64,000 nt of DNA from Mangifera indica (Eukaryota > Streptophyta > Magnoliopsida > Sapindales > Anacardiaceae), in assembly GCF_011075055.1 (NCBI RefSeq), contig NC_058137.1:7921463-7985462 (forward strand). The letters are read 5' to 3'. A model generated the notes under the pieces. The model saw only the letters and a program-made list of their open reading frames with translations. It had not been told where the DNA came from and did no database searches. Of this stretch, positions 51,500-62,771 are shown piece by piece (the first letter of the stretch is position 1; the number at the start of each line of letters is the position of its first letter). The position numbers and the translations under genes were made by a program.

Positions 51500-52428
51500 T
51501 TACACTCAGCTTTCCCATTTTGTTAGTGAGTGTAGGGGCAGAACACTCTAAAATTTATACAATTTTGCTGAAAATAGGGTACTAAGGCTCTAAACTCTCC
51601 TCCCCAATCCATTTGAATACTCATAATAATTTGGTCAAATTGTTTTTTAACAAACCTATGAAAATTTTTAAAGACTTGCCCTACCTTAGCTTCGCTTTTC
51701 AAAGGGAATACCCAAGTAAACCTGGTGTAATAATCCAGAAAATGAAAATAATATTTGAAGCCTTCTTTAGACATAATTAGAGCTAAACACCATAAATCAC
51801 TGTGAATGAGTTCTAAGACTCTAGAGGCTTTTGATTGTGAAACCGAAAAGTGGTTTTGTTTATGTTTGCCATAGTGGTAATCTTCACAGAAAGGAAAATT
51901 AGTAAAAGCAGTTTGTATATGCATAGAGTTCAAAACATTTTTCATGATTTTTTTACTATGATGACCTAGCCTTTTGTGCTAGAGAACAATTTTTGTTTTA
52001 TTTACATGTAAAACAAAACTTTTGTAATCAGAAAATTCATTCATACTTACTATTTTATTCAATTCCAAGTTAAACACAGTATTTGTTGAAAACCCAAAAA
52101 AATGATTTACATTTTCTATAGATTTCAATGGAAAATGAGACACTAAGTTTGTTTGAAAGCCAATAGCTTTGGACACTGTAAAAGGAAACTGGAGCTGGCA
52201 GAGTCTATCTTTAAGTATTCTTAGCAACAACACTATCTTGGTGTGCTTGTCCTCAACAAAAAAACCATCTTTTAAAAACTCAACAATAGCACTATTAGCT
52301 TGGGTAAATTTGGAAATACTAAGAAGATTCTTAGTTGTTCTAGGCACACACAAGATATTTTTTAGGTGAAGAAATCTATTTGCAAAAGAAATGGGTAAAA
52401 GGGATGAACCTTTGTGGGTAATTTTCAA
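51500..52428 (-). pseudogene. Copia pre-integrase and integrase remnant
   Basis: 52428-51979 encodes the GAG-pre-integrase zone (LKNILCVPRTTKNLLSISKF). 51945-51523 encodes the integrase core with HSDLW, YYFHFLDYYTRFTWVFPLKS and DWGGEFRAL, containing the first two acidic residues of the DDE integrase. The two are separated by a stop, and further stops follow. Confidence 0.85.
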
Positions 52429-52794
52429 GCATTCATCACTTCCAACTTGAAATTGTTAACTGTCTAAACAGTCCTCCTTCACAGTTAGCTACTCCAATTT
52501 AGATATGACATGATCTGAGTCTTTTGAATCCATATAACAACTTATGTCCTCCACTATATTGAGATTGGTAACTAAGGCTTGTAGACTAGCTCTAAACAAT
52601 TAATCATTGAACACAGGGGTTAGACTAACTAACTAAGAGTGGGTTGTATAGTAGATTGAGTTTTAGGATAAGGTGAAGGATGATATTGTGATTATGGTAA
52701 GGTGATGAAATGGTGAGGTAGTAAACTGTGAAGTAGCAACCTATGAAGAAGATTGATAATGTGGTTAAGACATAATTTAATAGTAATTTTGAAT

Positions 52795-53840
52795 CTACTT
52801 AGCTGAAGAATGCCCTAAATAAGTAATGCCAAATCTATGGTAACATTGTAAGACTACATGTCCTAGTTTACCACATAATTGACAAGTAACTTTTGACCTA
52901 TTACCAAACCCTCCTTTACCTCTTCTTTGATATAAGTAACTTCTGCCCATAACTTCAGGCCTCATATTTCTATTATCCTCAAAGCTACCAATGTGTAGTG
53001 AATTATTGTTTGTCATTTGGGAATAAACACCACCAACACTTCCTTCGGCTCGTGAGAACCCCATATCTACACCTCTACTAGTATTTTTAACACTCTAATT
53101 CACTAAATTTGTTGTGTTATGACTCAAGTCATATGGAAATCTATCTAACCTCCCTTCATACTTTTGGAAAATTAGTTTGAGATATGGTAGGCTTAATTTC
53201 TCAGCAGAGGTATCTATCCTAGCCACGATATGCAACAAAACAGGTTCAAATTCAGGTCCTAACCCTTCTAGTATATAGTTAATCATCTCATTTCAATGAT
53301 AGTTTGACCATTGGAAATTAGGGCATCAAAAATGTCCTTCATCCTTTGAATATATTCATTAATACTCAAACTACCATTTTTCATTCTTTGGAGATTGTTT
53401 CGAAGGTTAACTATTCTGGCTTTGGACTTTATCACAAAGTAGTGTTCCAAAGTAAACCAAGCTTCACTAGTTGTTCTAATGGTGGCTACATGAGAGAATA
53501 TGGTCTTTAATATAGAGGACATCAACCAACTCAACAAATTTTTACCAAAACGCTTCCATATAAAATAAAGTTCATTTATCTTCTTAACTTTACTTAGGCC
53601 ATCACTAGATTTCTCAACAACAAAAGGAGAGGGGCAAGGAATTAAACCTATGAGGTGCTTCTCAAGATCATAAGCACCGACAAAATGGAGAGCTTGAGCT
53701 CGCCAGTGTCTATAGTTTTCTTTAGTGAGTTTCAGACTGATTGCTTGAAGACTTGAGATATGGTAGCTATTGTGTCCTGATATCTGTGATTCAAAACCAT
53801 TGTAACTTTGTGAGCCAATCCCTAGATCCATCTCCGGTAT
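52795..53840 (-). pseudogene. Copia gag remnant with zinc knuckle
   Basis: Broken over several frames. The segment from about 53835 down to 53283 reads MDLGIGSQSYNG, then LTKENYRHWRAQALHFVGAY and NGSLSINEYIQRMKDIFDAL, typical of copia gag (UBN2 family). Frame changes occur near 53285 and 53095. The last segment carries the CCHC knuckle CQLCGKLGHVVLQC. This is the capsid/nucleocapsid protein of the element, now non-functional. Confidence 0.85.
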
Positions 53841-53910
53841 ACTAGAAGTAGCTAAAACAAGAGAGAAAAACAAATGAGACATCAGACGTAGGTTAAGAGC
53901 TCTAATACTA

Positions 53911-54364
53911 TGTGAAAATATAAAAATCAAAGCACCAAAAAAGAAAATCAAAAAACTAAAAGCCATGATTTCATGAAAAATACCTCAAATCACATTAATT
54001 AGAAAGAATGGGATTATAAATGTTTTCTTTTTATATCAACAAAATAACAACTCAAAACTAACTGTCAGCTAAAAAGTCTTCCAAGACTAACTCCAATTGT
54101 TGATCTCTAACTAACCACCAATCAATTGTCATTGGATTTTCAATCAAAAGTCATGTGATCTAAGACTTCAGTTTCAGATGAAAGGTAAAACGTGTAAAAG
54201 AAGTTGACTTGCTACCTATAAAGTTCAACCAAATCTAAGTAAAAATATCAAACACAATAATGACATGTTTGTTTAAGTAAAACACCCTATTTCGTCCTTG
54301 CTCTCATTCTCCTTTATTGTATTTTCTTTTAACTAAAACACATTGTTTGACATTTTCCTCAATA
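53911..54364 (-). repeat. 5' LTR of the copia element
   Basis: Direct repeat of 48079-48535. Its outer end reads CCTCAATA, one base different from the expected CA end. Adjacent to the degenerate primer-binding site. Confidence 0.9.
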
Positions 54365-54369
54365 GATAT

Positions 54370-55489
54370 ATACATTAGAAAAAGATTTTAAAACTAAAAA
54401 AGAAGAAGGATCATTTAACCCTTCTCTCCATCTTTCAAGCTCCAACTTTTTGAATTTCTAAATTAGGAGCGTTTATTCGAAATGTAATTTTGTTTACATG
54501 AAATAATATTGATATATTATTAAATAGATAAATTAATATATATTTTCCTTAATTATTTTTTTGTTAGGTATATGTAACAAACATATAGAAAAAGTAGAAA
54601 TATTAAGATTTCATGTAAACATATTTTTTGTTTCCATAATTTGAATATATAGATATTATTTTATTATATAATTGAATGGTTTTGATCACATGATAAAACA
54701 TCATCGGTGTATGTCAATTATGTATAAAAAAAAAATGTACAATTAACATTATTATATATATAATTACAAAAAATCTCATTACAAAATTATGAAAGATAAA
54801 ATCAAATAATCTCATTTATAAATAAAACATGGAAAACAAATAATCTCTCAAAAAATTATGGCTTCTCTTTATATATAATTTTAATCAAATTTTAAAATAA
54901 TTATGGAAGCAATTCTAAATTTCATAAACATTAAAATAAATAATTTTTTATCTGAAAACAACTTTTTCGGATATTACATTGAGCACATTTAAAGTATTAT
55001 AATTAAACAAAAATTTGAAAGGTATTTAAATTTCCAACATTATTTACATATCAACAATCAAATGAATCCTTCAAAAAATAAAAACACGTCAAAAATATAT
55101 AAAAAAATAAAAAAATAATTATATATATAAATAATATATATAACTTTATGATAAACAATAATATATTATTATTTATGTATACAATTTTACATATTATTTA
55201 TACACGTAATTTTATTTAAAAAAATGTATATAATATGTTTCCATTATGGACTTATATTATAATTAGCATATTCTTAGAAATTGAAAATTAAATTTATAGT
55301 ATGTGAAATTTATTTTTGTGATAGGGTTTGACAATTAATGTTATAATTTCTATAAGAAATCATAAAATTGACTTGACATATTAGAAAAATTTAAGTCAAT
55401 TCAGAACCAAAAGGAGAGAATTTAGAATCTCAAGTGGTCCAAAACCAAAACGACATCGTTATAAAATATCGCTTTAGATATAATAATAG
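54370..55489. other. Gene-free AT-rich stretch upstream of the TRM-like gene
   Basis: AT-rich palindromic MITE-like segments at about 54640-54760 and 55100-55215 (core TATATAATTGAATGGTTTTG with inverted ATCACATGATAA). The likely promoter of the TRM-like gene lies toward 55.4 kb, but no specific element could be assigned. Confidence 0.5.
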
Positions 55490-56849
55490 CATGTGAAAAT
55501 AAAGGAAAATGGTAAGAGAAATCCTTCTAAAATATGGAACCTTCGCTTTCTGCTGGGTGGCTTGTTGCTTATTCAAACCAGCCATGAACTCCCCGGCAAA
55601 AAGCTTTACTTTTTCTTCTCTATTATTAATTTTATCATCACCACTTTCATCATCATTATTAGTATTATTATTTTTAGCATCTCAGCTTTTGCATTCTTCT
55701 ACTGCTACAATTCTTCTGCTTTTTCAAGTTTCCAGTGTTGTTGTTCTTCTTCGTCCAAGATCCTCTGTTTGATCATCTACTTCACTTCTCACCCTTCATG
55801 TTTCTTCTTGATTTGAAACGGTAAGTTTGTTGAATGTTTGAGGTTTCATGTTTCAAGTTTTAAACTGTGTGCTTTGCAGAGTGTGGGAAAGGAACCGGAA
55901 AGTGTCTTCAACCTTTTTCTTTTTTGCTGTTCTGTTCTGCATTATAACCAAGTTTTTGTTTTGTTTTGGAGTTTTTGAGATTCTGAGTGAAGTTTTTGTC
56001 TTTTTTAATGCTGGGTTTGGTTTTGGTGGTGTAATTTAAATTGTTTTTTCTGGGTTAAATTATAAGTCTACTAAAGGCTTCTGACTTCTGAATTAAGATT
56101 AAATCATCCAAAAAGGTTCATATATACGGTTCTGTTCATTGGAACCTGGTGTATGGTTCTTCCAGTTTCTTAGTTTTAATGCTTGGTGATAAAAAGCATT
56201 TTTCTTTTCAAAATTATGATGATTTTTTGTTGGTGTTTAATTTGCGGTACCTATATTTAATATCCATTTAGCTGTAATTGTCTTGTTGCACATTAACGGC
56301 AGAATAGGATGTGATTTGACGCTGCATTATTTTCAATTCCAGCTTTATCCCATTAAAAACTGTCGGCAATTTTTTATTTTGTGAATTACATGAATGTTAC
56401 TGTAATTGTCTGTTTTAATTTTGGACTACAATCAAGAACCCAGAAGAAGAGAACCAAAAAAAAAAAAAAAGTGAAAATAACATAATTGAGAGGCTTATAA
56501 AACAAGATCTAGCCTTTTGATTAGATGCGTTTATTCTCAGTTCCTATTATTTAACCATGAGCATAGTTTAGGTCATTAATTGAAAGTTGCTGAATTTCTG
56601 TTGATTTAATTTGATAATCAAAGTTTCAACTGTTGTGTTCTTAGGATTATTTTATGCTATTTAAGTATTATGGAGTTAATTTGATTCTTTCTAGGATGTA
56701 AAATCTGTGACCACATTTGGTGAAAGAAAGAAGGAAGTTGATGGGGTAGAGTCAAATGATGCAGCAATAACAAGGAATGAAAGTAATTTGGTAGAATTGC
56801 TGGCTGCATGGGAGGCTTGTTGCACTTTTTTAATTTTAATCAGAGCGGT
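55490..56849 (+). other. 5' UTR exons and UTR intron of the TRM-like gene
   Basis: A T/C-rich leader of about 330 bases ends at GAAACG/GTAAGT (55820). A matching acceptor TTTCTAG lies at 56694, and the next exon runs through the ATG at 56850. The leader contains several short upstream open frames (for example from 55493 and 55509), a possible translational brake. The exact transcription start cannot be seen. Confidence 0.55.
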
Positions 56850-59800
56850 ATGGCTAGGAAAATTCTTGCCCATAAGAAACATGCTGATGGTAAGTAATAT
56901 TGAATAACTCTATTTCGCTTTCCATAACAAAAGGCCATGATGGCACAGTTTTTTGATTTTGAGGCAATGTTATAACTTATCTATTCAGCAGCAATACGTT
57001 ATAAAATTTTTTGTCTAATCACTTAAGAAGTAGTTTCAAAGTCAAGGATTTTGCTATATCAAGACATATCCAGGCCCTTTAGACAGTGGGGATGCTCCAG
57101 CTTCCTTGCATCTTTGAAATGGTTAACATTTCTTCACAGGTTGACAGGCACTTTTGCTATCAGTGGGAGAAAATATCTTCAATTTTTGCCTTTATTTATT
57201 TATTTTAGCTCCCCTGCTTGGCTTAGAAAAATAATGCTGTTGTTTCAACCGCGGTGCAGGCTTGGAGGCTCCTCGAAATAGCTTGGAACTGCATGTAGAG
57301 AATTCTAACGCATATCCTGCAGGAAGAGATGTGCCAGTAAGATTTCTTTATGTTGCTCTTCTTTCGCTGAACAAGGCCTCTTTGTTTTTGAAATTGTGAA
57401 TTCTTTCGTGATACTGTGTAATAATTTTGACTGTATGTTGATGAAATTAGGTGCCTTGCGGTTTCACTCTTATATTCTCTGTTCAGTTTCTTTTTCTGGT
57501 TTTTAATCCAAGTTCAGAGTCTTGTACAAAACTTTCTTTTTATTTATACTAAGTTGTTTTAATTCTTTGCATTCTATTGCTATTTTGAGGCAGACTAAAT
57601 TCTATGAATAAACTAGCATTTTTTCACTTCCTCTCCGCTTACAAATTCAAATGTTCTTTTCGATGAATTCAGTATTCCTACCCATTGGAAGAAGACCGGT
57701 CTGAAAAGAGCTCTTATCCAACCGAGGCTTCAATGAAGAAATTAATTAATGAGGAAATATCTAAACAATCTAACCCCAGACGAAGTGCCCCTAGCATTGT
57801 GGCTAGACTGATGGGGATGGATGTACTTCAAGTAGATACAAAAACAGTCGAAAAGAAGAATGAGCATGCAGGGAGCAAGGTTTCCAAAAAGAATGGAAGG
57901 AGCTCAATTGATCATTTCTCTTTTAAAACAGATTCTTCCAGGCATACGAAACTTGACTCCATTTACCATAGTGAAGACAGAGATGCTGATAGATGGAGCA
58001 ACGGTGAGAATTTTGGAAGGCCAGGACCTCGTGAACATCCACTTGAGGAGGAACTACAGAAGTTCAAGGAAGAATTTGTGGCATGGCAGGCAGCCAGGTT
58101 TAGGGAATGTTCAAAGATTGCTGATTTTGTCAGCATGCCAAGACAGTGGCCCGCACAAGAGAACCTTAACGGGGAAAAGATGGCGATTTATGCCAATTCT
58201 CAGGCAAATGCAAGTGAGAAGCTTGTAGAATCTAAGAGTCGAACATTAAAATTATCATCACATGACAGGGATGGTTTACAACATCACAAGCATAAAGTGG
58301 AATCCTTCCCAATAGAGCAAAAGGAATCTACTCCTTTAAGAAGAAGAAGCAAAAGTGTAGACTTTGAGCAATCCTCCATGTTAAATTATGAACTGGACAC
58401 TGTGCCTTCAAAGATAGTACTCTTGAAGCCTGGCCCTGATATGATTTATGACCATAATGAGCCCTGGACTAGTTCCATGGGAACTTTAGAGGAGAGAAGT
58501 AGTATAGAAGATTTTCTTAAGGAGGTGAAGGATCGACTAAAATGTGAACTACAGGGTAAAACTCTTAGAAAAGGTTCAGTGGTTAGAGGAAGTGGAATTG
58601 AAACCCCTTTCAGTGAAAAGCCATCAAAGCCAAAACAGATTGTCCAGCATACAGCAAAGCATGCCCGAGAGAAGGCTACTAGAGACCTTGGAATGAATCT
58701 GCTAAGTTCAGAATCAACAAGATCATGTATAAGTGAAATTCAGTTCAATGGTCCAGGTTCCCCAGAGTTTATCAACAGAGATACCAGGAGATTCCTCTCA
58801 GAGAGGCTAAGGAACGTTCAGAGAGAAATGCTTTCAGAGGTTCCCCAAGTTGTTAGAGGCAGATCAAGATCTTCCTTGTTAGATTATAGAAGGGTTGGGC
58901 TAAGGCAATCAGGAGACACCTCAAAGGCTAAAAATGAGTGGAATAGTTGGGAAATTGAGAGAAATGAGCAAGAAATGCAAACTAGTTCATTCAGACATGG
59001 AGATGACAATGGAGTGCTCAACAGAGAATTGTCTCCTAGAAATCTCATTAGGTCTTTGTCGGCCCCTGTATCGGGAACATCCTTTGGGCAGCTTCTTCTA
59101 GAGGACCGTCATATTTTAACTGGTGCCCAAATCAGGAGAAAGCATGAAGCCATTGACAATGATTTAGTGGATGTGAGGCAAAGGAAGAAAGATCGGTTTA
59201 ATTTCAGAGAAAAAGTTTCCAATTTCAGACACATTTTCCCTCTTAGACGAATGCTGTTTGGCCGGAAGATTCAGTCAATGACAGAATTTCATGGCACTGA
59301 ATACAATCCTGCAAAAGATATCCTGAGTGGACCAACTGTGATTATGAACTTCAGTGAGAGGCATGTAAGAGTACGACTTTTTTACTTCCTGTTTTTTTCT
59401 TCTATCTTGGCGTTTCTGTGTTGTCGATTTTCCTATGCTTCTGTACTAGTATCTAATTAACAAATTGTCTTTCATGTGGTCTTAGGAAAACTCCACTGAG
59501 GTGCCTCCTAGCCCTGCATCTGTCTGCAGTAGCTCTCAAGAAGAGTTTTGGAGGCCAGTTGATTATCTCAGTCCAATATCAACACCAGATGTGACTCTGG
59601 GAGAAGAAATTTCTATGACACAAGTTTTTAGACAGATCAATTCTACTCTGAATGGTATGCAAACGTTATTTCTAAAGTTTTATACATATTAGCTATAAGA
59701 GTGTTGATGCTGCAATTCTGGTGCATGCATGAATTCAGTGATGATGTCGGCTTATGACTTCATTCCATGGCTAAATATCTTCTAGGCGCCAAATTTGGCA

Positions 59801-61233
59801 TTTGTTGAAGTCAAGGATTTGAAATTATAGACACAGATGAATTTTCTTATTAATACACTTCAGGCAATGAAGGGAATTACCAATTGACTAGATTCACTGT
59901 TCCTCTTTCTTCTGCACTGAGTATTGGCCACAAAAGAGCAATACTATATGTATCTACTTTGAGTACACAATTATGTACACACTTGTATATGTCATCACAT
60001 GATTGGGTGTTACTTTATTCTTAATTCAAAATTATCAAATCATGTGATAATATATATAAGTGTGTACATATTTGTACACCCAAAATGAGTACACATAATT
60101 TTATTGAGCCAGAGAAATTATGTGAAAAATTCTAGATGTGAACGTGTTGATTATCTAACTAGGATGTTTTCCTGTTAAAGTCTTTTGAGGATGAAGTATT
60201 TCAGGAAATACTTGAGATTCTGAAAGATAATTTATCAAGAACCAAGAATTTCTGGGATGTAGGTTTTGAGAGCCAAACAGTTTGGTTACCGGTGTTGTGC
60301 ATGAAAAAGTAAGGGATAGTAAAGACATTCACAACATAATAACTTATACATGAGTGTGCATATTCAAGAAAATGTGATTCCTTTAATATGAAGAGCGATG
60401 TATTCGATGTTTATGTTTAAATGTGTTTCCGTAATATTTGCTGATACATGATGTATGAATGCACACATTAATATGGTGCCCACTCATTATTGAAATCCAG
60501 AATTAAATTGTCAACTGAAACTAAAAAATGAATCAAAATAAAGGCAAGCTGATATACAAAATTCTTTTCTGATAGCGTTTTTCCATTTCTTGACTATACA
60601 GAGCTGCGCAGGCAACTGAATCAACTTGACAACAGACCAGAGGACATAGACGTTGAACAGGATCAAACTGAGTCTGAGATAATTGATTTAGATGATCGGG
60701 CAGAAGCCTACATAAGAGATCTGCTTGTTGCATCTGGTTTTTATGATGGCTCATCTGATAAATCTTTATTTACGTGGGATCCGCTTGCACAGCCTATCAG
60801 TAATTCAGTTTTCGAAAAGGTGGAAGAATCTCAAAGAAAATTAGCAGGAGAAAATGAAATTCTGCTAAAGGATCTTATTGAGGAGAAGGGTGACCGCAAA
60901 ATGTTACTTGACTTATTGAATGAAGCACTTTCAAAATTACTAGGACCACCCGTGACCAAGTCCAAATTCAGGAGAAGGATTATCAATTATTCGTTGTTGC
61001 CACCTCCATGCGGGAGGAAATTGTTGGAATCTGTGTGGGAAATTATTCGTATATGTTTATACCCTCCAACTGACAGATCTTATTTTTCACTTCATAGCCT
61101 GGTGGCAGATGATTTAGGATCCACCCTATGGTCTGGCTTGATGGATGAAGAAATTAGTGCTTTGGGAAGAGAGGTGGAATGTCACATTATTGGAGATCTA
61201 GTTGAAGAGATTTTCAAGGATATGCAGTTATAA
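56850..61233 (+). CDS. TRM / LONGIFOLIA-like protein (VARLMG motif, DUF4378)
   Basis: Five coding exons: 56850-56889, 57260-57336, 57673-59364, 59486-59654, 60602-61233. They total 2610 nt, giving 869 aa, in phase. It starts MARKILAHKKHADG. A conserved MKKLINEEISKQSNPRRSAP block leads into the SIVARLMGMD motif (80-89), the DUF3741/LRP signature of TON1-recruiting-motif (TRM) proteins. The middle is long, charged and low in structure. The C-terminal region (from about residue 690) ends with a DUF4378 domain (ALGREVECHIIGDLVEEIFK). TRM/LONGIFOLIA proteins bind microtubules or recruit the TON1-TRM-PP2A complex and shape cell elongation. Intron 4 contains a 172-bp MITE. The first two coding exons are short and rest on splice consensus and frame. 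Not assigned to a specific TRM number. Confidence 0.88.
59936..60107. mobile_element. 172-bp MITE copy 2, in an intron of the TRM-like gene
   Basis: Starts GAGCAATACTATATGTATCT and ends ACACATAATTTTATTG. The first end matches the right end of the 36.4-kb copy in reverse complement, and the second matches its left end, so this copy is in the opposite orientation. Interior arms TACTTTGAGTACACA and CACCCAAAATGAGTAC are inverted. A target duplication was not clear. Confidence 0.8.
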
Positions 61234-61966
61234 ATGGTTACATATTGAGGTTTTGACATTCTCAAATGCGAATTCTCACAGTTCAGCTGGTGATGACACT
61301 TCAGTAGAGAAACCAAACCAGCCAAGGGCCCTGCTAAGGAGTGTCTTGTACATTAGAGGCTAGATTTATACATGATTACAGGGTTAAATCCTAAACTGGG
61401 TATTTTCATATTTTCTTGACACAGAAGAGTGTTTGATGGGAGACTGCAGTGCATGTATATATATATATATATATTGTCGGGGGCCATTTGTAGTATTCCA
61501 CGACTATGAGTGAATTGAACAATCAAAGTTACATGTGCTGTACATGATTGCATGTATCATTAGGTTATTTTTATTGTATATCTATTGTTTAGTTGGCAAT
61601 ATATTGGAAGTAATTTTCTGATGCTGTCTAACATTTGAATGGCCTAAGATAACTATAACAACTCGGAATCCTCTGAGGGAGATAACTACTTCACCTACGG
61701 GTAGAATTTTAACATGTTTTAGTGTTAGGTGTAAGACTTGCAGCAGATGCCAAGAAGCTCTTGCTATTGAACAACTAATGGTTTGCACTTTGTTATCTAT
61801 TCAATAAAAAGATTCTGTTTATTATCATAAACATAAGATACAACAATTCATTTGTATTTTGAACATTCCATTTGGGAAGACCACGGAAAAGCTTGAGGCC
61901 TGCTAGCTACAATAGATTTCCAAATGGGTTTTGGCAAATGAGCATAAATTAGGTGTGACATTTGAG
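61234..61966. other. 3' UTR and flank of the TRM-like gene
   Basis: Probable 3' UTR with an alternating TA tract at about 61457-61475. No other gene is seen. Confidence 0.5.
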
Positions 61967-62771
61967 AATGGCAAAGGCCAAATGACTCCTTCCCACCCAA
62001 GGTTGGATGCAAACTCAACTTTTCACCTGTTAACTATCGAAAATTTAAATATCTACTTATCTGTTAAATTTCAGTATTACTGTCAGGAATAAAATTGTCA
62101 TTTAATAAAAATATTTAAAAAGACTATAAATTCATCACATTTCCCCTCCCCTCTTAGGTTTAAAAACTAATAATTTCTCCCACCCTAAAGTTTGAAAAAT
62201 GACTATTTTCCCCAAGTTTAAAAACTACCATTTCCCCCTCACAAAGTTTGAAAAATGACTATTTTCCCCCTAAGGTTTGCATTTTCTCCTTTGCCCATTC
62301 TTCGACAACTAGAGTCGACCAACCTCCTCCCACCCATCTCTTGCAGGAAGATGAATTATGGCCAACAAGAGGTTGGTTGATGATTTGTCGACGCAATGTC
62401 ACAGATCTCTGCATCGCACAGATCTGTGATGTCGCGCCAACAAATCATCAGCCAACCTCTGATTGGCCTATGATTCATCCTAGTTTAGGAGATGGGAGGA
62501 AGGAGGTTGGCTAGTTTCGATTGCCGAAGAAGTGGCTAAGGAGAAAATGCAAACTTTAGGGGAGAAATAGTCATTTTTCAAACTTTGGGTGACGAAAAAT
62601 AGGATGAATTTATAGTTTTTTAAATATTTTTATTAAATAATAATTTTACTCCTGACAATAATAATAAAATTTAACAAATGAGTAGATATTTAAATTTCTA
62701 ATAATTAGAAAATGAAAAGTTGGACCTATACCAAACCTTGGTTGGAAAATAGTCATTTGGCCAATGACAAA
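61967..62771. mobile_element. Foldback MULE-type MITE, copy 3 (787 bp)
   Basis: The element spans 61976-62762, from GGCCAAATGACTCCTTCCCA to AAAATAGTCATTTGGCC. The 9-bp flanks AATGGCAAA and AATGACAAA match 8 of 9. The two halves are inverted through to the centre near 62411: GAGGTTGGTTGATGATTTGT pairs with ACAAATCATCAGCCAACCTC, and CACAGATCT with AGATCTGTG. The open frame at 62248-62514 is a by-product. Same family as the copy at 46601-47357. Confidence 0.88.

Larger units (their letters stand above)
48074..54369 (-). mobile_element. Decayed Ty1/copia LTR retrotransposon (minus strand)
   Basis: The element spans 48079-54364 with a 5-bp target duplication GATAT at 48074-48078 and 54365-54369. 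LTRs at 48079-48535 (457 bp) and 53911-54364 (454 bp) are about 85-90% identical by eye. Read on the minus strand, a primer-binding site like TAGTATTAGAGC follows the 5' LTR (near 53899-53910; the usual plant form is TGGTATCAGAGC, initiator tRNA-Met), and the polypurine tract CTTAAAGGAGGG precedes the 3' LTR. Domains in order are gag, CCHC knuckle, pre-integrase, integrase core, reverse transcriptase and RNase H, which is the copia order. Many stops and frameshifts, and a mutated LTR end (TA for TG), show it is old and inactive. Confidence 0.93.

Noticed and set aside
62248..62514. 88-codon open frame near 62.4 kb
   Set aside because: Lies entirely inside a foldback MITE, and its reading is a consequence of the inverted repeat.
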